A stretch of 64,000 nt of DNA from Limnohabitans sp. Rim11. Lineage in GTDB: Bacteria > Pseudomonadota > Gammaproteobacteria > Burkholderiales > Burkholderiaceae_C. Below, in pieces: positions 52,751 to 60,200 of this stretch; the stretch's first letter is position 1; each line of letters opens with the position of its first letter. The notes below the pieces were generated by a model that searched no databases, had not been told where the DNA came from, and saw only the letters and a program-made list of their open reading frames with translations. The stretch spans positions 806,090 to 870,089 of the forward strand of contig NZ_CXOM01000001.1 in the NCBI RefSeq assembly GCF_001269365.1, read 5' to 3'. The translations under genes were made by a program, and so were the position numbers.

Positions 52751-52802
52751 GGGGTTTTCATTCGGAGATTGAGCCCAGTCGGCATTAGAATGCCTTCTAA
52801 CT

Positions 52803-53234
52803 ATGCAGATCTCTTCTGACCCTAGCGCCGTTCAGTCGCCTTCCTCCCGTGGACCCTCGGTCCAGTGGATTGGCGTCCAGTGGCAGGGCGGCCACTACGC
52901 CTTACCCCTCTCTAGCCTAGCCGCTGTTTTCAAAACCGCCAGCATTCAGGGTGCCGACCTTCAATCAGAGCTAGACATTGAGATTCATGATGGTGCGCCA
53001 GTTTTCATGCGCGCCTTCTCTCATTGCTTCGATTTAAGCGCGAATGTTCTACCAAGTTTTGCCCCAGAAGAGTTGAAGTGGGCCCTCATATTGAACATTC
53101 CAGGGGCTGCACCACTAGGGTGTCGTGTCCACCAAGTGCTGGGACCATTTTGGGATGAGATGAAATCGACTTCTGTTCATCATGACGGACAAGATTGGCT
53201 CTTGGTTCATGCCCGTGGGGTTGTCCATGCTTGA
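52803..53234 (+). CDS. CheW-like protein (divergent), flagellar-linked
   Basis: A 143-aa protein with no assigned family from memory. VQWIGVQWQGGHYALPLSSL (about 20-40) and WALILNIPGAAPLGCRVHQV (about 92-111) resemble the beta-barrel strands of CheW/PilI adaptors, and the length fits. The ATG at 52803 lacks a ribosome site, and there is no alternative start in its first 60 codons except within the conserved part. The stop overlaps the start of the next gene (ATGCTTGA). CheW-like assignment is inference. Confidence 0.7.
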   Translation: MQISSDPSAVQSPSSRGPSVQWIGVQWQGGHYALPLSSLAAVFKTASIQGADLQSELDIEIHDGAPVFMRAFSHCFDLSANVLPSFAPEELKWALILNIPGAAPLGCRVHQVLGPFWDEMKSTSVHHDGQDWLLVHARGVVHA

Positions 53235-54882
53235 AGCGCGCAAACTGAGTGCCCAAGTTAGACAAGACCAAGTCGGCAGAGTTTGGTCTTGGTTGTCAGG
53301 CTTGGTGTGGTTGGCAACCGTGGCCATTTTGATCAGTGTTTGGCTTGGCATCAATTTTGAGGCGCCACCCCCAGACAAGTCACAAGAAAAAATGGCAGCA
53401 GCGCATGCCCAAACACTGTCAGTCGTGGCCAATTTAAATGCCATGCTGGCACCAGATCAAGAATTAACCCCCGAACTTATTCAGCAGCTTTCAGCGTTCA
53501 ACGCCCCCTTGTCAGCGTTCGGTCAAACGGTCGCCGCCAGCTCGCGCATTTCACCAGACTCTTCTGACATTCAAACGTGGCCCGGAAAAATCAATGCCAT
53601 GGTGGCAGACATCCAAGTTCTGAGTGGCAGTCAAGATAGCTTGAGCCCATACTTTCCGTTGAGAGATGCGCTCTTGGGTTTGTTCAAACCCAAAGGATCT
53701 GTGAATGCCAAACAAATGGCCGAAGGTTCAGCCGCGCGTGGTTTTTACAAAGCCACCCTAGATTGGGCCAATGTGACTGTCTTGTCAGACGCTGTGCCTG
53801 CGCCAGGGACTAACCCGACAGCATCACCTGTTATGGCTTTGGGTGCGACACCCAAGCTCACTTGGGCTAGCTTGGCCAAAGGCCAACCCATCTGGCGCGA
53901 AATCAACGTCCAGTTGGATGCATTGGAGCAAGAAGCCAAGCAAACAGAAGATGCTGCTCGCGCTAAGTTGGCCAAAGAAACTTTGGCACTGCTGGCCAAA
54001 AACGATGGTTTGCAAACCATTCGCAAGGCCGATGATGATTGGTCAAAAATTTTGGCGGCATACGATCGTTTAAAAACTTCTGCCAGCCTGTTGCCGCCGG
54101 TACCCCGCATCGTGTTGGCTTCGCCACCTTGGCACTGGTCCAATTTGGCGTTTCCGGGCACAAGTTCACAAGGTCTTCTTGCTGCTTTGTGTTTGTTGAT
54201 CATGGGTCTGGCTGTCAATGTGGCCGGGTATGTAGCCCGACGCCAACATTTACAGAGGATGTCTGAGCGCTGGTTAAACGTGACCCAAGAACTTGAAGCA
54301 GCGATTCGCACAGTCGACGCACCTCTAGCCAACGCCGTGCAACGCACAGATGCTTTGTCCTTAGAGTTTGGCCCCCTTCTGGAAAAGTTAAAGAACCTGC
54401 AGCAGGCCCTCAGCGGTCCAGTTGAATCGCCCCCCAAAACCATGGAAGCCCAAGCCTGGAATGCCGTCATGCGCATGCAGACAGAGCTGGAGAGTGATTT
54501 GAATTTGCTGCGCGAAAAAATGTTGAACATTCACCTTCAATTTTGCAGCGGTCAGACCCACGAAAACTTGGTGTACGACTTGGCTTTCACCACAGAAGCT
54601 ATTCAAACTGTCTTTAACACTGCCCGAGATTTAGGTCGCTCTGTGGCTTTGCTCAAGGACAACTTGCAGCAGCTTGAAGTTCCTAGGGACAGCCATGAGA
54701 TCGAGGCCGTCATGACGCAAGTCAATGGTCTGCGCAACACGACCAAGCGCATTTCTCTTTCCTTGCAAGATTTGTCGGGTCGGTTGCAGGTCGCTGTCGA
54801 AGACGTGCCTGAAGGCCGGCGCTTTGACGCTGACCTTCCTGATGATGAAACCGGGAGGCCGCGTGTCAACCAACCGATTTGA
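53227..54882 (+). CDS. MCP/PilJ-like membrane protein without canonical signalling tip
   Basis: A 551-aa protein with a first membrane helix (about 22-42), a periplasmic helical region of about 280 residues, a second helix (about 312-335, GLLAALCLLIMGLAVNVAGY) and a cytoplasmic helical coiled-coil part to the end. This is the layout of a methyl-accepting chemotaxis protein or PilJ, but no signalling-tip motif (E-x-NLLALNAAIEAARAGE type) is visible in the cytoplasmic part. ATG at 53227 overlaps the upstream stop; a frame 45 nt upstream is also open. Overlaps the next gene by 20 nt. Function unknown. Confidence 0.75.
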   Translation: MLEARKLSAQVRQDQVGRVWSWLSGLVWLATVAILISVWLGINFEAPPPDKSQEKMAAAHAQTLSVVANLNAMLAPDQELTPELIQQLSAFNAPLSAFGQTVAASSRISPDSSDIQTWPGKINAMVADIQVLSGSQDSLSPYFPLRDALLGLFKPKGSVNAKQMAEGSAARGFYKATLDWANVTVLSDAVPAPGTNPTASPVMALGATPKLTWASLAKGQPIWREINVQLDALEQEAKQTEDAARAKLAKETLALLAKNDGLQTIRKADDDWSKILAAYDRLKTSASLLPPVPRIVLASPPWHWSNLAFPGTSSQGLLAALCLLIMGLAVNVAGYVARRQHLQRMSERWLNVTQELEAAIRTVDAPLANAVQRTDALSLEFGPLLEKLKNLQQALSGPVESPPKTMEAQAWNAVMRMQTELESDLNLLREKMLNIHLQFCSGQTHENLVYDLAFTTEAIQTVFNTARDLGRSVALLKDNLQQLEVPRDSHEIEAVMTQVNGLRNTTKRISLSLQDLSGRLQVAVEDVPEGRRFDADLPDDETGRPRVNQPI

Positions 54883-55999
54883 TCATTTGTCCTTGGTAAT
54901 GGCCGATGCCGAACGCAGTTTGGAAGGCCTCAAACACAGTTTGCAAGGTGGCTCAGACGACATGATGCAAGGTGCTTTGCATTGTCGTGACTTGTCGGGC
55001 GCCTTGTCTATATTGGGCTTGGACACAGCTGCTGGATTGGTCGACGATGTGGCGCGACAAATGACATTGGGTCAACCCAGCGTCATTGATGTGGCATATG
55101 GTCTTTTGCCAATCATTGGTCAGGCCATCAAAGACATTCAACTGGGTCAGGTGCCTAACGCAGAAGTGCAGCTCAAGGTCTGGGAACCCTGGATGGCCAG
55201 GCTGCAAGTTCTAGTCACGCGCGACTCTACATCCCTCAGCAACTTCGAAGCAGTCATGCCCAAAGCCGTGGGTGCGCAATTGGTTGGCGCGGCCGATCCT
55301 GGTTTTAAGGCGCTGCGATTGAAGGGTCTGAACCTCATTCAAAATGCACGCATCGTCAATCAGCGTGACGATGAAAGAACTGTTCGTCAAATGGACGCCT
55401 TGCTCAGTGAATTGCAAGACTGGTCTTTGCGCGTTGGCCAAGTACCTTTGGCGCAGATGTTTCCTTTGTCTGCCCATGAGCTGGTGGACATTTGGCTGGA
55501 CGCCAGTTTGTTAGACCGCGTGGACCCATTGCGTGACTTTGGTGCCAAAGCTGAAAGCATCAAAGCCCAGTCTCGCAGCTTGACCATTTATATGGATTGG
55601 GTGGCCCCCAGTCTGACACATGAAGACTATGTGCAAATTGGAGAATGTTTAAAAAAAGTAGCGGGTCACATCAAGCGAACGCCTGAGGGCTTTCGTTTGG
55701 TGTTCCCTTCTAGCCTGACGCGCATGCGCATGATGCCCTTCATGCACAAAAACCAAAGGTATGTGGCCGCTGCTGGGCAATTTGTTCAATTTCAGCCAGA
55801 CTCAGAGGATGCTGGTTTTTCGGGAACCCTGATGTTGCGTGCAGGCATTGACAATCAAAATCTGCAAGTTGACCGCATGTTGCCAGCCGAGAACATGAAC
55901 GTCTTTGAGGTGCCAGAAGGGATTCAGCGCCCAGAAGGTGTTTCCGCAGTCGCGCTAGATGGCACCGGCGAAATTTATTATTTCTTAGGTCCCCCATGA
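54863..55999 (+). CDS. FimL/ChpA-like helical protein, flagellar-linked
   Basis: A 378-aa protein. The start is GTG at 54863, with GGGAGG 5 nt before it, inside the upstream gene. Residues about 20-70 (LKHSLQGGSDDMMQGALHCR, then DLSGALSILGLDTAAGLVDD) look like the histidine-phosphotransfer-like bundles of ChpA/FimL, with the usual His position not occupied. A C-terminal beta-rich part ends EIYYFLGPP. The stop overlaps flgA (ATGA), tying it to flagellar genes. No firm family. Confidence 0.7.
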   Translation: MSTNRFDHLSLVMADAERSLEGLKHSLQGGSDDMMQGALHCRDLSGALSILGLDTAAGLVDDVARQMTLGQPSVIDVAYGLLPIIGQAIKDIQLGQVPNAEVQLKVWEPWMARLQVLVTRDSTSLSNFEAVMPKAVGAQLVGAADPGFKALRLKGLNLIQNARIVNQRDDERTVRQMDALLSELQDWSLRVGQVPLAQMFPLSAHELVDIWLDASLLDRVDPLRDFGAKAESIKAQSRSLTIYMDWVAPSLTHEDYVQIGECLKKVAGHIKRTPEGFRLVFPSSLTRMRMMPFMHKNQRYVAAAGQFVQFQPDSEDAGFSGTLMLRAGIDNQNLQVDRMLPAENMNVFEVPEGIQRPEGVSAVALDGTGEIYYFLGPP

Positions 56000-56691
56000 A
56001 AGCCCAGAACTTGGTTCTTTGGCTGGGGTTCCTGTGCATGTCGCTCAATGTCGCAATGCCAGCTCATGCTGCTTGGACTGCCCAGTCCAAAGAAGCCGTG
56101 AACAAATTTCTTAAAAATCACCCTTCATTGGAAGGACGTGACTTTTCCGTTCAATGGTCCGAGCCTAGGGCCAATTTGCCAGTCTGCGATAAACCGCCTA
56201 GAGTCAGCCTGCAAAGCCGTGACCGTGCATGGGGCAAGATTTTCTTAGCCTTGAACTGTGAAGAAGGTCGGCCCTGGGTCCGCCCAGTCAGTGTCTATGT
56301 GGCGGTCAAAGGTCGATATTTGGTCGCTAACCAGGCTTTGCGCAAGGGCCAAGCCCTGAATGTGGCCGATTTGCAGTGGGCAGAAGGTGACCTGACCAAG
56401 ATGGGTGACACCCTGCTAGAAGATCCTGAAGAGACCAAAAACATGGAATTGGTCCGCCCCATTCAAGCGGGAACCCCACTCCGATTAAACGATTTGAAGC
56501 CAATCGCCGTAATTAAATCGGGAGACCAAGTTCGGGTCACTTTGCTGGGCAAAGGCTTTGCCATCGACACCTCGGGGCAGGCCATGTCGCAGGCTGCCCT
56601 AGGTAGCTCAGTCAAAGTTCGAATTTCTGACGGTAAAATTGTCCAAGGCACCGCAGTTTCCCAGGGTGCCGTGGAAGTGTTGATAGATTAA
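55996..56691 (+). CDS. flgA: flagellar P-ring chaperone FlgA
   Basis: A 231-aa periplasmic protein with a signal peptide cut after AHA (about residue 25), a N-terminal domain with CDKPPRVSL and a SAF domain (about 105-165, GRYLVANQALRKGQALNVAD). FlgA chaperones FlgI for P-ring assembly. Coupled to the upstream unknown gene by ATGA; flgM follows 8 nt later. Confidence 0.9.
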   Translation: MKAQNLVLWLGFLCMSLNVAMPAHAAWTAQSKEAVNKFLKNHPSLEGRDFSVQWSEPRANLPVCDKPPRVSLQSRDRAWGKIFLALNCEEGRPWVRPVSVYVAVKGRYLVANQALRKGQALNVADLQWAEGDLTKMGDTLLEDPEETKNMELVRPIQAGTPLRLNDLKPIAVIKSGDQVRVTLLGKGFAIDTSGQAMSQAALGSSVKVRISDGKIVQGTAVSQGAVEVLID

Positions 56692-56699
56692 GGTGCGGC

Positions 56700-57023
56700 A
56701 TGATTATCAAAGTAAATGATGTACGAGGATTGGGACAACCACAGGCCACTGGCTTGAATGGTGGCTCGGCTGCTGCGCCTTTGCAACAAGCTGCAGGTGG
56801 CAAAGCCGAACCTGCTGTCGTCATCGGCCTTAGCGATGCAGCCAAAGCGGCGCAAGCGCAACCCGTGGCTGCTAGTGCTGCCAACGCCGACAAATTGGAC
56901 CTCGACTTGGTGCAAGAAATTCGCCAGCGCATTGCAGAGGGCACCTTTGAAATTGACTACCAAAAAGTGGCCGGCAATTTGTTGGGCAACGCAGTGGCTG
57001 CCGTCCGCGCAGGCCGCGGCTAA
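56700..57023 (+). CDS. flgM: anti-sigma-28 factor FlgM
   Basis: A 107-aa protein with an Ala/Gly/Gln-rich N-terminal half and the FlgM C-terminal helices, LDLVQEIRQRIAEGTFEIDYQKVAGNLL (about 68-95). It binds FliA until secreted through the finished hook. Neighbouring flgA, flgN and fliA support this. Start ATG with AGGTGCGGC before it. Confidence 0.9.
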   Translation: MIIKVNDVRGLGQPQATGLNGGSAAAPLQQAAGGKAEPAVVIGLSDAAKAAQAQPVAASAANADKLDLDLVQEIRQRIAEGTFEIDYQKVAGNLLGNAVAAVRAGRG

Positions 57024-57052
57024 TCTCTCTTGAATTTAAGCGCTCAACACAC

Positions 57053-57445
57053 ATGAGTTTTCAACATGCTCACAACTTGGTCGAGCAGGTTGCAACAGCC
57101 GTCGCTGAACTGCGAACCACATTAGAGAACCACGCGCTACCGGGTCTTGAAGCCGCCATCTTAAACAGTCAAATGGCATTGAAGGCATTGGAAGACTACC
57201 CCGGTGGTGTGGAAGGTGTACGCCAGTTCATTGCCACGCTGCCCGAAGACGAACAAATACAACTTAACACGCGTTTAACGCAAGCCCGCGATGACCATCA
57301 GCTCAACACAGACCTGATCAAGCTGGCCATGCAGCGCAATGCGGCCCTGCAAGCCTATGCGGCGCAATCTTCCGCGGGTGCCACCTACTCGAGTGAGGGC
57401 GGTGTATCGTTCTTGGGTGGTGGTCAGTTGTTGGGCAAGTTCTAA
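57053..57445 (+). CDS. flgN: flagellar chaperone FlgN-like protein
   Basis: A 130-aa helical protein with a FlgN-type repeat of heptads in the first 100 residues and a Gly/Ser-rich tail (GGVSFLGGGQLLGKF). FlgN is the export chaperone for FlgK/FlgL. Family residues are weakly conserved in general, so position after flgM is the main support. It is convergent with fliA, 12 nt apart. Confidence 0.75.
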   Translation: MSFQHAHNLVEQVATAVAELRTTLENHALPGLEAAILNSQMALKALEDYPGGVEGVRQFIATLPEDEQIQLNTRLTQARDDHQLNTDLIKLAMQRNAALQAYAAQSSAGATYSSEGGVSFLGGGQLLGKF

Positions 57446-57457
57446 GCCAAGCCCTGC

Positions 57458-58135
57458 TTATGCGCCCAACAAGGCGCGAATTGAAATCATTGCTTGTGTA
57501 TGCAGCTGACTAATGCGGCCCGGCGTTAAGTCCATCACTGCAGCAATTTCTCTGTACGACAAATCTTCTTGATAGTGCAAAGCCACCACCATCTTTTGGT
57601 TCTCTGGCAGATCTTTCAAAATCTCAACGACTTGCCCTAAAAACTGTTTGCTAGAAAACTTCTCTAGTGGGTCGGCCGATAAATCAGCGGGCAATAAGTT
57701 TTCAGGAATATCGTCTATGGGCAGCACATTGAACAGACTGTCGAGCACTTGGTAGTACTCGTTAGATTCCATGCCTGCAGCTTTCGCCACTTCTTGTTCA
57801 GACGGTAATCGCCCCAAACTTTGCTCTAAGCGTTGCGTTACTTTTTCCAGCTGGTCCAACTTGTCGCGTTGATTGCGCGGCAAGATGTCTTCCTTGCGGC
57901 ATGCATCGTAGATGGCACCCCGAATGCGCATGCTGGCATAGCTTTCAAAACTTTGATTCGGCTGGGGCACATAGCGCTGCAATGCATCCAGCAAACCCGT
58001 CATGCCTTCTTGAATCAAATCGTCTAGCATCACATTGGCGGGCAGTCGTGAGCCAATCTGTGACGCAATTCTGCGCACCAGCGGTTGGTATTTTTTGAGC
58101 TGCTCACCCAGGTCTTGCTGATATTTGGTGGCCAT
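57458..58135 (-). CDS. fliA: flagellar sigma factor FliA (sigma-28)
   Basis: A 225-aa sigma-70-family protein with region 2 (YQPLVRRIASQIGSRLPANV through SYASMRIRGAIYDACRK), region 3 (LPSEQEVAKAAGM) and region 4 (DLSYREIAAVMDLTPGRISQLH). It transcribes late flagellar genes such as fliC. Its ATG is one base after the upstream flhG-like stop. A GCGCC/GGCGC hairpin (57462-57477) overlaps its 3' end. Confidence 0.95.
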   Translation of the reverse strand: MATKYQQDLGEQLKKYQPLVRRIASQIGSRLPANVMLDDLIQEGMTGLLDALQRYVPQPNQSFESYASMRIRGAIYDACRKEDILPRNQRDKLDQLEKVTQRLEQSLGRLPSEQEVAKAAGMESNEYYQVLDSLFNVLPIDDIPENLLPADLSADPLEKFSSKQFLGQVVEILKDLPENQKMVVALHYQEDLSYREIAAVMDLTPGRISQLHTQAMISIRALLGA

Positions 58136-58136
58136 G

Positions 58137-58895
58137 TCAGTGGTTGATCAGCAAATGGCGTTTCAGAGTTGACATAAGCTCTGGCAGTCCGGTCCAAGCT
58201 CCTGCCAAGGCGGCACTCAATCGTTCGGTATTCACAGTGCCCAATACTTGCACATCACGCAGCAAGTGCGCTTTGGCAGTTTGTGCCAGCCAGTTCTGAG
58301 CTTGCGTCAGTTGATCTGTGTCGCCTGCTAAGACAATACCCCAAGAAGCTACGGTGCATTTAGCTTGAGCCTGTTGCATCCAGGTCATGGTTTGCTGCAA
58401 CTGATCTTCTGTGCAAGCGCAAACAGCCGTGAAGTGAATCTGTGCGCCATATTTGGCAAAACTTTCGGGCTTGTTTGAAGCTGCGGACACCACTATGCTG
58501 TCAAAGCGAACATTGCTATTGGTTAATCGTTCTGCCAACGGCTGAACAGGCCTTGCAATCCGATGCGTGTGCAAAGACAAGCCATACCAAAGTGACGGGG
58601 ACATCTTGGTCACGCCTTGGTCCAGTGCCACATGGCCTTCTATACTTTTTGAGAGATCAAACTTCACAATGCAGGGTAGTGGCCAATACTCTCTGTCGTT
58701 CAGTGCAACTTCGTCAACCCACAAAATGGTTTGGCCGTCGTTCGTCAAGTCTTTGCTGAGTGCATCGACCAAGGGCAAGGTCAGGGCTGGCCTAGAAGGG
58801 CAGTACAGCACATGCACGGGCGCCGTGGCGTTGCCAAACAAATAGCGCAGCCCAGCAGCCTGGTCGATCACATCGGAAGACTGCGCATCACTCAT
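58137..58895 (-). CDS. FlhG-like protein without Walker A motif
   Basis: A 252-aa protein in the flhG slot between flhF and fliA. The N-terminus holds DQAAGLRYLF (about 11-20), the activating helix by which FlhG stimulates the FlhF GTPase. The following region has VLYCPSRPALTLPLVDAL where FlhG/FleN (MinD family) would have a KGGxGKT P-loop; no P-loop is seen. A Rossmann-like strand pattern is retained. It thus looks like an FlhG that lost ATP binding. Start overlaps the flhF stop. Confidence 0.75.
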   Translation of the reverse strand: MSDAQSSDVIDQAAGLRYLFGNATAPVHVLYCPSRPALTLPLVDALSKDLTNDGQTILWVDEVALNDREYWPLPCIVKFDLSKSIEGHVALDQGVTKMSPSLWYGLSLHTHRIARPVQPLAERLTNSNVRFDSIVVSAASNKPESFAKYGAQIHFTAVCACTEDQLQQTMTWMQQAQAKCTVASWGIVLAGDTDQLTQAQNWLAQTAKAHLLRDVQVLGTVNTERLSAALAGAWTGLPELMSTLKRHLLINH

Positions 58896-60187
58896 TGCGA
58901 ATTCTTTATCCAGTCGTTCAGCTGGTCCATGAGGTGCATGGAAATTTGCTCATCTGGAATTTCCATGCGGCCAGAAATGCTACGGGGGTGCAGGGCACGG
59001 TGGCTCAAGTAAGCTGTGTTGGCTTGGCTCAAATCTTCTGGCACACGCTGGCCATTGGCCAAGAACATCAGCGGCAGTTTGTGACGAATGAGGCAATCAA
59101 CCACAGGGCCAATTTGAGCCGCTTCATCAGTCTTGGTAATGATGGCGCCAATGAGTGCTTTCTGCGCTTCATTTTGCGTGGCCATTTGATGCATCAAGAT
59201 CACGTCTTCTTGGGTGCGCAAGTCGGTGGTGCTGCTCATCACCAAAATGCGTTTCAGCGAAGGCGCACCTTCAAGCAGCAACTTGGCTTGCTCTAGCATT
59301 TGCGTATCGCGCTGACTGACACCAGCGGTGTCCAGCAAGATCACGCGGCGATCTTTCATGCTGTTGAGTTTGGTGGTGAGGTCGTCGCTGTCGCGCAAGG
59401 TGACCACTGGCACGCCAATGATCTTGGCATACACCTTCAGTTGCTCTTGCGCACCAATGCGAAATGTATCGGTGGTGAGCAGGGCCAATTGGTCACGGCC
59501 ATAACGCAACACACAGCGTGCCGCAATCTTGGCAATGGCGGTAGTCTTGCCTACGCCGGTAGGTCCGATGAACGCGAAGATGCCGCCAGGATCAAACACG
59601 GACAAGGGGTCCAGTGTTTCAATTTTGGGTTCTAACAAACTTTGCAGGCGATCGATCAAACGTGTGCTTGGGTCTGCAGGCAATGCCGCCAATTCATCGG
59701 CTAACTCGCCGCACAGTTGCGGAGAGAAACCAGCGTTCAGCAAAATGCGCAAGGCTTCTGCCTTGTCAGTTGATTGCGCTTGAATGTCATCCCATGCACG
59801 CGCTGACAAATGGGTTTGCAAGAGTTGCTTCACGGCAGAGAACTCGGCCAGCAGCTTTTCAACTTGGGGCGCTGTGGGGTTGTCAGCTGCAGATGCGGGA
59901 ACAGCAGCAGGTGCTGGAAAGCCTGCAGCGGTATTGCTAGTGTCAGGTGAAAAAACAGAATTTGAAGTGGTGGAAATGGAAGTCGTGATCGTCGGCGCAG
60001 AAAAATCGGAACTGGCGCCTTCTTTGCGTTGCGACAAGCTGCTCAAAGCCTCGGGTGAGATGGCCACTATTTCTACGCCTTGCGGTGTGTCGCGGGTGGA
60101 CAGCACCATGGCATCCCCGCCCACTTGCTGGCGCACAAGCTTGAGCGCTTCGGTGGTGTTGGCTGCGATGAATTTTTGGGGACCCAT
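58892..60187 (-). CDS. flhF: flagellar placement GTPase FlhF
   Basis: A 431-aa SRP-type GTPase. N-terminal basic region with KFIAANTTEALKLVRQQVGGDAMVLS, a variable Ser/Ala-rich middle (about 60-110), then the NG domain with FAFIGPTGVGKTTAIAKIAA, TTDTFRIGAQEQLK and LLDTAGVSQRD. It marks the pole and number of flagella. Follows flhA. Confidence 0.94.
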   Translation of the reverse strand: MGPQKFIAANTTEALKLVRQQVGGDAMVLSTRDTPQGVEIVAISPEALSSLSQRKEGASSDFSAPTITTSISTTSNSVFSPDTSNTAAGFPAPAAVPASAADNPTAPQVEKLLAEFSAVKQLLQTHLSARAWDDIQAQSTDKAEALRILLNAGFSPQLCGELADELAALPADPSTRLIDRLQSLLEPKIETLDPLSVFDPGGIFAFIGPTGVGKTTAIAKIAARCVLRYGRDQLALLTTDTFRIGAQEQLKVYAKIIGVPVVTLRDSDDLTTKLNSMKDRRVILLDTAGVSQRDTQMLEQAKLLLEGAPSLKRILVMSSTTDLRTQEDVILMHQMATQNEAQKALIGAIITKTDEAAQIGPVVDCLIRHKLPLMFLANGQRVPEDLSQANTAYLSHRALHPRSISGRMEIPDEQISMHLMDQLNDWIKNSQ

Positions 60188-60200
60188 GTACTACTCCGCT

